From: Selaginella moellendorffii
Taxonomy: Eukaryota; Streptophyta; Lycopodiopsida; Selaginellales; Selaginellaceae
NCBI RefSeq assembly: GCF_000143415.4
Contig: NW_003314370.1
Coordinates: forward strand, 427,517-491,516
Length of the DNA stretch: 64,000 bases
Direction of reading: 5' to 3'
The notes beneath the pieces are model-generated. The model ran no database searches. It was given only the letters and a program-made list of their open reading frames with translations, and was not told the DNA's origin. Shown in pieces: positions 20,855 to 32,821 of this stretch (positions are counted from its first letter, which is position 1; the number at the start of each line of letters is the position of its first letter). A program made the position numbers and the translations under genes.

Positions 20855-22459
20855 TTACTCCTGCAAGACATAATAAGTACCTAATAGCAGTAAAGCTCAA
20901 ACAAACCTCTGTATCTGTATCCTCTGTATCCTCTGTCTCCTCTGTCTCCTCTAGATTCACACCAGCCTCGGCAGAATCGACCACGTCTGCAAGCCAGAGT
21001 TCCCAATCCGCTGTGGCAGTACCCCTCGTGTCTCGTGAGCGCGTCGCTTTCATGGACGCCATCTCCTGTAACACAAGCTCACACTCGCGAAGAGCAATAG
21101 TATCGTTGTCCATGGCCACCTTAGAACAAGCTGGACCCACCAGGCACTCCTCAAAGCCGACTATGGTGACTCTCTTGTCGTGCGGCCAAACAAGTATGTT
21201 CTCGACGCAAAGGTCACCCATGGCCACTCCACGAGCATGAAAGCGCTCAAGAGCCTGTCGTGCTCGAGACACGACGGCCTCTACCTCGTCCTGATCGACC
21301 GGCGACCACCCCTCTCCTGCCGAGTAGCCAGCATCCGACATCACCACACAGAAGAACATCCCGCCGCACAAGAACCCATACTCAAACAAGCAAGGGATAC
21401 AAGTTCGCTGCAGCTTATGCAGCCGAATGTACGTATCCACCTCCCTCACACACTTCATCAAACAGTCTTGGACACTTGTAACACCTGCAAAAGCCAATCA
21501 CAATTTGGTGAAACCTCTATGCTGGTAGAAATAAGCTTTTAACCTGTGGTCAAGTCCGTGATCTTCACGACGACGTTTTTGCCCTTGTACAGAGCACGGT
21601 AAACAGCGGAAATCCTTCCCGTGACGCCGGACAAAAACTCTAGAATCTGAAGTTCCCGAGCCTCCAAGCTGCCCACTTCGTGGACCATCTTGGCAATGCG
21701 ATGCACCCCTGCGACATGGCAGCACGTCTCAAAGACACCCATCGCAAAGCGCGACGCAAAGCCTCGTGGAGAAGGTAGTGGCCTGGTACTCTGCTGCAAA
21801 CTGTGTCCAGTAGCCATGTGAATCAGAAACCTGATGCCGATAAGCGGAAGTGGAACAGGGTCTGACAAGAGAAACCGGTTGTCCAAGCGCGCGCAAACCT
21901 TCGTCTCTGCGTAGGATGAGACGACCCCAAACGAAGAACCACTGCTCAGCATGTAAGCATAGACCCTCGCAACTGCTCCCGCGTCAATGATCCCCACCAT
22001 GACACCAACAACAAGCGGGCTATGGCCCTTGGTGCTCACCACAAGCTCCGGAGCACCTATCCAGTTCCCAATGGCATAGCTCGCCATGCCAGCAGACACA
22101 TCCTTGGGTCCCTTTACGAGTTGCAGCACCGTGTCAGCCGCCGAGAAAAGGAAACCTCTGAAATGAAGATCGATCAGCACTTCTGGCTTTGATCTCAGAG
22201 GCCTGTCTGGAAGCCCAGAGAACCAAGAATTCATATCACTGAGGAAGCTATCCCAGCAGTCCGTCTCGAAGTCCTGCGGGCAGAGATCCACCAGAGGAGG
22301 TGATGTCGACAACAGGAAACGATGATATGCGTCAACCCCAGCAGGCACAGCCCTCATAGGCTGAGCAAGGTAAGCTTTGACACTACCTCTCACGAATGGC
22401 TCCTCTTCCAAAAGCATCAACTCAGCCGCTGCGTCACTCTCCAGTTCCGATGCATCCAT
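20855..22459 (-). CDS. REase-kinase-like protein with degenerate active sites
   Basis: Exons 22459..21544, 21484..20907 and a two-codon final exon 20860..20855 give 499 aa. If the last intron is retained the stop is at 20850. Residues about 90-215 resemble the REase-like part of nuclease-kinase fusions (LVVGVMVGIIDAGAVARVYA, YML, FGVVSSYAETK), but the expected E-x-K is replaced by GIID. Residues about 278-450 are kinase-like: VVVKI (K299), REVDTYIRL as helix C, and RGVAMGDLCVENILV with Met394 where His is usual and Asp396 kept. VGFEE at 414-418 replaces DFG. The C-terminus is an acidic EET/EDT repeat. It is probably a pseudokinase or strongly diverged enzyme. The open frame and splice sites argue against a simple pseudogene. 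It is same-strand as the REase-kinase gene at 13-15 kb, with about 5.5 kb of transposon relics between them. Confidence 0.7.
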
Positions 22460-22836
22460 CGATGCCACCGGTTTGGACGTTTAGGGTTACTCTAGAATAA
22501 GAATATTCTGGATTTAATTCAAAATGGATTATAATTCTTAGTAACCTTAATTAGGTAACAGGTACATGTAACACGGATTCTGACTTAGAAGCGTTCAATC
22601 ATAATCCCACACATCACTTTTTTAAGTATCAAGAAAATGAAGAACGAGTCTCTTCTGTGGCCCCTTCTGTCAAATGTTTAATCTAGGACATCTCAAAGCA
22701 ATCAATAAATTCATAGAATAAAGAAACCCTTTTTTCCTAGAAGAAATTACATACAAAAGTCATGGTTGAATTCACAAATCAAACTGTACGACGAGAAGAG
22801 ACACCTTCACTGTATGGGAGAAAGTAAAACTTCCAC
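22460..22836. promoter_or_regulatory. Intergenic region with telo-box
   Basis: TTTAGGGTT (22,480-22,488) lies about 20 bp upstream of the pseudokinase gene start, followed by AGAATAAGAATATTCTGGAT. The same motif pair recurs at 51,394-51,435. The rest is the 3' flank of the homeobox-DDT gene, downstream of its stop at 22,837. Confidence 0.5.
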
Positions 22837-25800
22837 TCACTCCTCATACGTCCCCCGCTCAAACTCTAACTCACTTGTCAAGCCGCAGTTTACAACTCTC
22901 TCGCTGGAACCGCCATTGATCTTGCTAGCAGCAGCAGCAGTATGAAGATCATCACCGCTTTCTTCCAAGCTCGCATTGATGTTGATCAAGTTCTTGGCCA
23001 CCACCAAGTTGTCGTGCTTGTTTTGCTCTTCGTCCGTATCACTGCTCGACGCTTGCTGCTGGAACTCTTCCTCCTCGCTCTCCTCTTCCTCGTCACTCAG
23101 CTCCTCCTCCTCTTCCAACATCAATCCATCCTCTTCCTCCATCTCCAGCTCTTCCAGATGATGGAGGCTTCCATGGCCTGGCTGCTCGAGCTCCTCGAAA
23201 GAATCCTGTCCTTCCCAGTTCATCTGCGAGCTATCGTCACTCTCGCCGCTAGCTTTCATTGCCAGCCTCTTGTCTTCGTCTTCATCATCTTCTTCTTCCT
23301 CTTCTAGTAGAACGGCGGCGCTCTCTTGCCGAGCGCTCCAAGATGGATGAGCTCCAAAGTCACCACCACTCCTCTCGTAAAACTGTGGTGGTAGCTCCTC
23401 CTCTTGGGAATTAAACTCTGCCTCTTTGGTCTCTTTGTCTTCCTCTCCTTCTGCCGGCCTAGTACTACCAGCCTCGTATAAAACTTCGCGGGCCTCTCCT
23501 TTCGATCTTCTCATTGGAACCTGGAAGGAGAGAAACGTAAGAACAGATTCTCAACTTAAAAACACGACGCGTAGAACGAAAGTAAAAATCTCAGGAAAAA
23601 GTAAGCAAAAGAACACGCGAAATGGATGGATGGCTTACTCTTCGTTGCCTGTCCATGAGCTGCTGCTTTTGTTCTTCGGTGTAGGCGATCGAAGAGTCAA
23701 AGACCATCAGTCGAAGAGCAACAGCAGCGGAGGTCTGCGGGATCCAGGGGGGATTTTTTCTCTGAATGCCGATGAGTCTGCCAACTTGCTCGATCGACTC
23801 GTACGAGGAAGAGATCCAGTCCTCATCGATTGCTCCCTCCAGATCCATGAATGCCTGCAAAGAAAAACAAGAAAAAGAGATAAAGAAAGATAGCACCAAG
23901 CTCCAGAACTTTTAACTCTACCTGGAGAATTTCTCCTGCCGAAGAAGCAGCCTTGAGCCTTTGACACCACGCCTTTCTGTAAGAATTCGTCGACCATGCA
24001 GGCTTAAGTGCCTCGCAAGGAATACAAATCTAGGGAAGAAGGAAACGTTTCAAGACAATGCAATAGAAGAAACGAAAGTTACCTCGACTAGAAACAACAG
24101 TTTCTTGAGCAACTGTATTCGCGGAGGAAGAACACCACCTTGGATTCTCCAGGCGGGATCCCTGCTGATCATCTTTTGCTCGCAGTCGCGGACGTGCTGC
24201 GAGAAATCACTCCAGACTTCTTCCTCGCCGGTGGAGTGGCAAAACGGGCAGTGCTTGTCGACGGCCCAGCGCAAGTCATGGCACGACTCACACTCGGTGA
24301 TCATCCCATCGTTCTCGCTCTCTCGTCGCTTCTCGCCACCTCTTTGCAGCGCCTTGACGCTGCAGTGCCTCCACAGCCACCTTTCCATGTCTTTGTATCG
24401 TTCCATGGCGCCGGAGTTCTCCGACGCTGATCTTCCGAGCTCGACTTTGAGCGATCCTACCCGAGCGTCGGAGCTCGTCGAGTCTTTGCCGCCATTTCCA
24501 ACCACGGCGCTGGAAGATGGACTCCCCTCGCAAGAGTCGTTTCCATTTCCATTTCTACTCCCAGCTCCAGCTTGAACTCCAGCTCCATTTCCATTTCCGG
24601 TGTGGTGACTTTGGTGGTGGTCTTGGTGCTGCTTGGTGCTAGAGCTGCTCATTGCTTGCCTTAGCGAGCCTTCAAGCTCCTTGAGAGCTACAAAGAGATT
24701 TGCTTCTCTCGTGCCTCTTATGTCCAGAGAGTTCATCAGCGCGTTCAAAGCCTGCCGGAATGGACACAAACTTTGTTTAGTGAGTGACCAACAAGAGAAG
24801 AGAAAAGAAAACTCTTGCACGTAAGAAACGAAAACCATCCATGAAAACTGGGAGAACAAACATTCCTCCATGCAACTCAAAAAGATGAAGGATACTACAC
24901 TCACCTCTTCGGTGTCGATGACTTCCCAGTGGCCATCTTCATGCGATTCAAAGTAGATCCTTCTACACCCGGGGTCGTGTCCGCTACTACTAGTGACGAA
25001 CTGCCAGTACCGGTTGTGCCTCCGGTCCAAACCCAGAGGAAGCGACCGAATAACGTAGAGTTTCTCCGCTCGCAACCTGATATCTGCTTTCATATCGGCC
25101 CGGGACCTGTCCGAGTGCTGCGAAGCACACTTTTGCTGCCTCTCGTTTGGATCTTCGCTCAAGGCTTGCGCAGGATTGGAGCTGCCATCTTCATCTCCAT
25201 CCAGCTGCTGCTCCTGAGCCTCCTGTGATCCATTCTCCAGAGCTTGCAGCAGTGGTTTCTCATCCACTTGCTGTTGTTGCAGATTCGTCTCGTCGACCTT
25301 TGCAGCCTCGGCTTTGCTGCATTCTTCTTTTAGCCGACGCTTATCGATCTGGACTTCCTCCCAGAGCTGTCTCTTGAGAGCCGACGCAGCCTCATATCGC
25401 TCCTGGAATGCAAAGTTTACATGCAAACTTTGAGTGATGAAAACAAAGAAAAAACCAAAGAAAAGAAGGAACAAGTTCTCACCTCTATGGCCGAGCGAAC
25501 AGTGCTCCCTTGGTTGACAGCATCCACGAGAGCAACCAATCCACACAGCCTCTCCTCGACGCTCAAATCCGTGTACTCGCCTTCCATGAGTCCTTGCACC
25601 CAAACTTCACCAACCTGACTCTCATCTATCTCCATGCCATCGCTGCTTTCCTGTGCCATCACTTCTACGCTCTCCACATTCATATCTAAGCTACTGTGAA
25701 GCCGCTCCGGCTCGGCCTTTACACACTCCTCCTTCTGCCCGCTTTCTACCGCTGGAGCGTCCGAGCTTGGCGTTAGCTTCCCAACTTTGAGCCGCAGTAT

Positions 25801-28800
25801 CACTTTTCCACTACTCGAAGGACTATTGTCGTTGGTGGTGGTGGTGGTAACGGTGGTTTCGATCGTGCTAATGGTCGTGGTGGCAGTCTCGTTTTTAACT
25901 TCTCGTTCTTCGGTCTCTTCGATATCTTGCTCGTCACACTCTTCCTCTTCCTCCCTTTCCTCGGCCTCTTCGATGATATCCTCCTCGAGAGGCTCCGGCT
26001 CGGCGTCCGAGAGCCGGCTCTCGCACTGGCGAATCTTCTCGCGAGCGGCCTGGAGCACGGCCTCGGCTTCCTCCGGGCTTTTTCTAAACACGAGGCGCAC
26101 GCAGTACGTGGAGGGTGCTACGCGCTCGAAGAGTTTTGTGTCTCGGGAGAGGACAGCCGAGATCGATGCCTCTGGCGTCTTACTCGTCGATAAGTCGCGT
26201 AGGCCAGCTTTCTGGAAAAAAAATGGAAAGTCAGTTTTGTTCCGAGTGATGTATACTTTTACCTGGACACGATCGACCACTTCCAAGATAGTGAGGCCTT
26301 TGCTCCCTTCGACCGAGAGAACTTGGAACGCAGCGAATTTCACTGTGCCTGGAGTGAGAACAGGCTTATGTTGCTGCTGCTGCTTTCGAACACGGCTGGA
26401 GTTTCTTCCTCGCATTTGAGTGACAGCATTGGCAGCTGCGGCACCGGAACGTAAGTTGGCAACTGCGTCCTCGGCATTTTTTCCCTGAGCAAGGAAACAC
26501 GTAAGAACAAGAAAGACTTTAGAGCTGGAAAAATGAGTAACTTACTTCCGCTACTGGTGTGCTAGGAGCTGTCTCGGTAATTTTCTTCTTCCATCTGGGA
26601 CCATAGCCGGAGGCTAGAGCAAACTGCCTTAAAATCTCTGGCCAAGTTAGAGCATTTACGTGCTGTCCCCACTCTTGGATATCAAAGCCCCATGCATACG
26701 CCTGGAAACCAAGGATGAGGAGTTTTTTCTCAAGAAAGGAAGAAAAAACAATACTGCTTCGACAAGTTCCGGATGTCCTCCCGATGCGACTGCCAGTGCT
26801 TGGTTACTTCCAATCGCAGCTGCCTGTGACGCGTCTTTGACGTCTTTCACCAGAGTTTTCAGCAAAGCAATGTGTATTTCTCCCAAGAGTCTCGAATCCT
26901 TGAAGAAAAAAAGAAGTAGAGTTAGGAGCGAAAGAGAAACATCACACTTACATAGTCATGTAGCGCCTGTACAAACTCATCCAGAGTGAATGGCCACAGA
27001 CCAATCACGTCTGCGAAGTTAGTGAGCATTCTCCACACCTGAGAGGACGTTTTGTATGACACAAAGGATAACTAGAAAACCACGAGTATACCATGAAGAG
27101 GTTAGCAACGTTGTGATTTGAGTCATTCCAGGGAGGAACTCCAATAGGTGGTTTCATGCGGACAGAAGCAGGAGGAAACATCGGCAATTCAACTGTTTTC
27201 AGCAAGAAAAACGAGTAAAAAGAAACGTGTAAGACTTTTCGCCGGAGTGTCATTTTCTTACTCTTGTTTGGATCGAATTCAGAGCCGGAGATAAGTCCTT
27301 GCACAAAAGCTCCCATTTGCATCAGCTCCAGCTGCTCGTCATCGATAAGCCCCGTTGAAAGTTTGGCAAGTTTTTTCGCTGTGGCTCGCTCGTAAGCAGC
27401 CCTCAGCTTGGTGGCCTCTTTCTCTCGTCTCATCTCTTCCTTTTGACGAAGCTTTGCAACCTGTGTAACACAAAAGTCCAGGAGTGAACTTGAAAACGAA
27501 AAACCAAACACTTACTCGCTGGTTTTCTTTCTGCAATAGCTTTTCCATGCGCTCATACTCTTTCTTGTGCTGCCTCTGGAGGCGCTCCTCTTCGCGAGCT
27601 TTCTCCCGAGCCAGCCTTTCAAGCTCCTTTTGCTTCTCCCTGTGAACTTTCTCCGACTCTTTCCTCTCTTGATCCTCTTTCTGCTAAGAAATATACAAAA
27701 GCACGAACTCACTCAGTAAAATCCATCACGGCCCAAAGAAACAAAACCAAACCTTTCTCCGCATTGCCTCCTGCCTCTCCATTTCCTTTTTCATCCGCTT
27801 ATCCTGTGCTTCGTGCTCTTTCGCGATTCGAGCTTCCTCGGCCTGATAGAGAAAGGATTTAGCAGAGAAAGGACCAAATCCAAGTTTTTCTTACTTTGCG
27901 TTTCCTCTCGAGACGGGCTTGCTCCTGCTCGTGCAGCATTATCAATCTCTCGGTACCAGCGATGGCTTTCTCGCTCATTGGCGGACGAACTGGTGGCAAA
28001 AGTTGAACCTCGGGTGGTGGAAATGGCATACCGGTTCGTGGCAAAAAGTCCGCTGGAAATCTCATGTCGCTCGGCGGCGGAAAGCCAAGTCCAAGCGTAG
28101 GAGCTTGCCGGCTCTCGGTGCAAAAGCCATTTCCAAAAGTCTCCACTCCAGCGGGTGGCAAGAACGAAAGTGGAGAGATTCGTGTGCTAAGTTCGAGAGA
28201 TTGCTGCTGTGGTTGCTGCTGCTGCTGCTGCTTGGAGCTGGATCGATCGTAAAAGTGAGCGCCAGTTCCAGTCGGATGCTCGGGTATGAACTGGTGCTCG
28301 TGAGGAACTCTTGGAGACTGCGGCACAGTCGCGAGCGGAAGAAACGGCGACGAAGAGCTGTTCTTCCTCTTGCTGGACGAAGTCGCCGGGGATGGAGAAA
28401 AGTCCGAGGAGCCGAGTGCTTGCTACAAAAACAAAGTTTTGAATCAGTCAGTATGCTTAGAACTATCCACTCACTCTTCCAAGTTTTGGTTCGTGACGAG
28501 CGTGAGCTTTGCTCTCGCTGTTGTAAACTCCCTCCGGAGTAGCGAACTGGCTTCTCGGATACTGACTTCCGTGCTCTAGGAGAGAAAGATAAGCAACTAA
28601 AGCAAAGAGATCGATGATACGTACCGATTGGAGTATCGAAAGCACCGGGTGGAAGAGGATCAAACTCGTAGCCAAGAATGGGACCATCTTCTCTCATCGG
28701 CTCGCCGAGCTGCTCCTCCACCAGCCTGATGGCCGCCACCTCGGGACTCACACTCAACCGGCAATCCAGAGGACTTACGTTGTGGAGTCCCAGCCTCCGG

Positions 28801-29638
28801 TACGCGCTACCACGGCCACCATTCGTCTCCAAGTCCCTCTTCGCCAATTGCCTCATATGAAAAGCTCGCTCCTCGGGATGCATCATATCGAGAAAGTTGT
28901 GAGGAGCGGCGGTGGCGATCGGGAGCACTCGCATTGGCTGCTGCTGCTGCATTGGCGATCCAAAGTCGAGCGACAGGCCGGGATGGTGGTGGTGCGGCGG
29001 CGGAGGTGGCGGCGCTGGTGGTGGCGGCGGCGGAAGTAAGTGGTGGTGGTGATCAAGTTGGTATTGTGGATGGATCCTTTGCTGGTTTTTCTTGTGTCGG
29101 GTTTCTTCGGTGCTAGTCGTGGTGGTGGTGGTGGTGGTGGTGGTAGAACCTTTGCGGTCTTTTAAGCGCCGGTGGCAAAACCACATCTTTACTTGCCTGT
29201 CCGTGAGATTTAGCTGGTGCGAGAGCTCCGATCGGACAATCTCTGATGGGTACTTGTCCTCTACACAACCAAAGAAACATTTTTTTTTCCATCAGCCAGG
29301 AAAGAAGGAGAGGATCCTATCGAGCTCGAGGAAACCATAGCTAAAAAAACTCGCGGCACACCCAAACCAAATGGAACAGTGATGCTGGTTGCGGTGATAA
29401 TCTAGAATGAATGCAAACAAAGAATAAACATCCAAGCTTTTTCTTTTCTCTTTGCTCAATGCCTGCCCCGCTCCCTCCCTCGCTCGCTCGCTTTCATTCT
29501 TTTCCTCTCTTTTGTTTTGCTCTCGTTTTCTTCTTTAATCCCTGATTGAAAACAATCCTCCATACCTGCGTACACTCGCTCCAGAATCTCTAGCTGCGAT
29601 GGAGTCTTCATCTTGCGCTTTGGGTGATCGTCCCCCAT
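22837..29638 (-). CDS. RLT: RLT-type homeobox-DDT domain chromatin regulator
   Basis: Eighteen exons give 1777 aa: 29638..29566, 29260..28625, 28575..28475, 28422..27895, 27842..27753, 27680..27516, 27460..27262, 27192..27092, 27038..26952, 26898..26755, 26701..26546, 26484..26263, 26211..25483, 25402..24905, 24751..24083, 24029..23922, 23854..23639 and 23520..22837. All are GT-AG and in frame. The N-terminal homeodomain is split by intron 1 (KRKMKTPSQLEILERVYA, then LTDRQVKMWFCHRRLKDRK). A Gln/Pro/His-rich segment, a Lys/Glu coiled coil and a DDT domain (VWRMLTNFADVIGLWPFTLD) follow. Next come an HARE-HTH segment (GTVKFAAFQVLSVEGSKGLT) and WHIM/WSD-like blocks (LPLGLDRRHNRYWQF, CESCHDLRWAVDKHCPFC). 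The C-terminus is strongly acidic. Arabidopsis RLT1/RLT2 are ISWI-complex partners in the nucleus and have similar length. The 5' UTR may contain further exons. Confidence 0.95.
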
Positions 29639-32600
29639 CTCCTCCTCGCCCCCCAAAGAATCCAAACCCGAGAAATGCAGCACCCTCTTGCAGATCTAGC
29701 GCTCGCTCCTCCACCTCGCCCAAGCGACGGAAGCACAAACCAAAGGAAACCAAAGAGAAAATTAAAAAAAAATTAAAGCCCTCTTTCTTCTTTCGTCCCA
29801 CCGCTTGCTTGAGCGAGCGAACGAACGAATGCTTTTCCAGCGTCTTCTTGTTCCTTCTTTTTTTTTTTTTTTTCCTCTTTCTCTTCTCCTTCTCTTTTGT
29901 TTTGGTTTGTCTTCTAGGTAACGCACACTCTCTCTCTCTCTCTCACACACACACACAGAAAACACAGATCACAAGTGACCACCACTCCCACCCATCATCA
30001 TCGCATCACTCCATCATCACATACCATACATACCACCATAGCCACCGAGCTCTTCTTCCTCTTCCATCGTCCCCCTCCTCTCCTCGCAGGGTAAAAACAG
30101 CGGAAAAACGAGAGAGAGAGAGAGAGAGAGGAGAAAAAACCACTTTTTTTCCTACTTCCCCCTCGAGGCCTTCGATCCGAGAGGAAAAAAAATGCTAGTA
30201 AAAGGTAGTAAAAAGGGAGAGAGATTGAATGGGCATGGCGATGCTTATGATGGTGTGTTTGATGTGGATGATGATGTGGATGATGTGTGAGCTGCGGCAT
30301 TTGTTTCTGATGAATGCGGGGGACGCACAATTTCTTCCGGATTATACGCGCAGATCTTTTCCTAAAACCTCTCTAAACCCCTGTTTTAAACAGCGCGACT
30401 GGTGGTTTACTCCCGGATTTCCTCGCGCCGCTGACACTTTCTTTCGTTCTTTTTTTCGTTTCCTTCCCGGGGATTCATACGATTGGGTACGACAACTTGC
30501 CTTTCATCCAGGAAAAAAGAGGGAAAAAAAATGGTAAAATTTGATGGATGGATGGCTTGCTTTTTTGTGGGTGTTTGTGTTGCCGCTGGCTGACATTTGG
30601 CTTGGTTTTTCCTTTCGCTCTTTTACGAATTGACAGCGAGCGCGCTGTGAAGCAACCTGCAGCAGCTCTGCTCTGGACTGTTCCTGCCTAAAAACAAGAA
30701 ATTTCTTCCTCAATTCTTTCTTTTTTATAGAGAGAAAAAAAAAGCCAAAAACAAAAAACGGAGGGATGGATGAACAACATGAACTATTTTCAGATTTGGG
30801 GGTTGTCTTGTCAGGAGCATCTATGGATCCACTAAATTCCACAGCTCAAGTCAAAAAGAATTGTAATGATATTATTATTATTATTGTTTTTATTTTGTGG
30901 GAAAAGAGAGAAAAATCTCCTGAAGGAGTTAACACACAAATGTTGACGAAAAAGTGAAAGATTGAGGAAAAATGTGATGCCCTGTGTAAATGTATAGAAG
31001 TGGTGGAGGTGGTGTTCTTCACTTCTTTCTTTCCACCTTGGGAATCACACAAGTTTTGCTTGTTCTCTCTTTGGAATTGGGATCAATCAAATCTCCTCCA
31101 CTGGCACTGGGGAGCATAAAAGATTCAAGGAAAGATGTGCCAAAAGGAAACTTCATGCATTGGTTTGACAAAGACAAAGCTGCTCTCAGACAAAACCAAC
31201 GAGAAGAAACAACACATGAGTTGTGAGGTGTGTTTTTGGGAACTTAATGGTTGTGAGGTGTGTTTTTGGGAACTTAATGGAGCAAATGAAGTTGGCAGTG
31301 TACTATCAAAATCCACAGTCCAGAAATTTTTTTTTTTTTTTGCTTCCAATATTACTGGAAAAAAAAACTAGTTTTTTAAGAGACTTTTCCTGTCACTGAT
31401 CCGCTTCCAACAACAAAAACCGCTAGACAGGCACCAAACATTTGACAACAAGGGAACATACCAAAGAAATACTTAAAAAATACGCATTTGTCCCCGTATT
31501 TAGCGACAAATCGTATCGCATGCGTATGCGTACGGAACCATAAAAACCCCACGGAAATTCATTCTTCCGCGATTCAGTCCGAGGAACGCGTCGATGGTTC
31601 GAATCTTTCGCTGGGTCGGGCTTACATTCTTTTCGTTTTCCCCGGATGGATGATACCCATCATGGCCACCGCGCATGACACATGATGCATGCCATTCAAA
31701 ATCTCCTCCAAATCTTCAACATTGATGAATGTGTGTGTCAGTGGTCAGCGGCCGCACAGCATTCTTTCCTTCCGCGAGTTTTCTAGCACACGAAACTTCA
31801 AACTCAGTCAGTAAAACTCAACCGAGAAAAACCACCTTGAGCTTCGAGTGAAATCGATCGACCGAGCTGACATTTCTTGAATCATCCCCGCGCAAGTCAC
31901 GGGAAAATAGAGAAAGGCGAGACAACCAGCCATCACCGCCAGAGCGATTTAGTGACTGGCTCTTTTTATCTCTTCTTCACGTCTCTGGGGCAGCAGCCTG
32001 CCGCGGAAAGAAGAGCAAAAGCGTGTATAGATTAGAATCTCCGTAAAAACTTTGGGACGAAGATGCAGAGCCAGATGCATCGGTACAGTACCAGAGTAGT
32101 TTTTCCCGACTTTGGCATTTTCTTTGGGCGAAGCTTGCGCAGGCGCTCGCTCAGTACGGTGTGCCATGGCCATTGCTTGCCTCCAACGCTTGTAAGTTGT
32201 CAGCCACTGGTGCGAGGAAATATATAATGCTCCCTGCTGCTGCAAGCTGCAACCCCGACTCGTATAGGTGTGAGTCAGTCAGTGGTGCCTGGCTGGCTGG
32301 CCCCTTGAACTTGCCAAACAACTCCAAATGAAAAAAAAAAATGATGAACCTGGAATGGATGGGAGCGAGCGTGCCCTTAACTTCAACTTGTTGGCACACC
32401 ACTCCACCACTCACTCCACCAGTGCGTGCATGAACACCACCGCGATTTTCCCAAAACGCTCAAAAGTAGTACGAACGAACAGCCTGAGAAATAAAGAACG
32501 CAAAAAGTCAAGTAAAGAGAGAGAAAAGGAAAAAGGGCGGATCGAAATCAAGTAGCTGCTGGCCGCTACTTACTTGCACACCTTACCTGACGAACCAACG

Positions 32601-32821
32601 AGCAGCGAGCGAGCGAGGTAGACGTTTAAGTTGTCAGACAAGAAGACGACGACACCACCGACGATGACTCTCTCTCAGGTGCGCGTTAGCCATTTCGGCC
32701 GGTAGACACTGTGCTCTCCGAATTCACGACGTCCACTGCATTGTAATTGCAAGCAGCGAAGTTAGTATCCTTTGTCTTTAGCCAGCGCCGCCACCAAAAG
32801 GAATTAAAGAGAGGAAGAAAT
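29639..32821. promoter_or_regulatory. Long low-complexity upstream region of the RLT gene
   Basis: About 3.2 kb with no convincing gene. It holds poly-T and CT tracts (29,850-29,890), (TC)n/(CA)n at 29,927-29,957, (AG)n near 30,110-30,131, GATG-type repeats near 30,229-30,290, and a poly-T tract at about 31,326-31,340. The CT/GA tracts just upstream of the start codon fit a plant core promoter and 5' UTR. The 3' flank of the RRP6L3 gene occupies the right edge. Confidence 0.5.
31222..31282. repeat. Two tandem 30-bp repeats
   Basis: The unit GTTGTGAGGTGTGTTTTTGG plus GAACTTAATG occurs twice back to back with essentially no mismatch, suggesting recent slippage or duplication in the RLT upstream region. 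Confidence 0.9.

Noticed and set aside
24050..25603. 517-codon minus-strand ORF taken as one gene
   Set aside because: It runs through two introns of the RLT gene; GT-AG sites and homology show three separate exons.
31590..31640. Possible tRNA (GGTTCGAATC T-loop-like motif near 31,594)
   Set aside because: The flanking bases do not form a T-stem, and no anticodon or D-arm could be folded.
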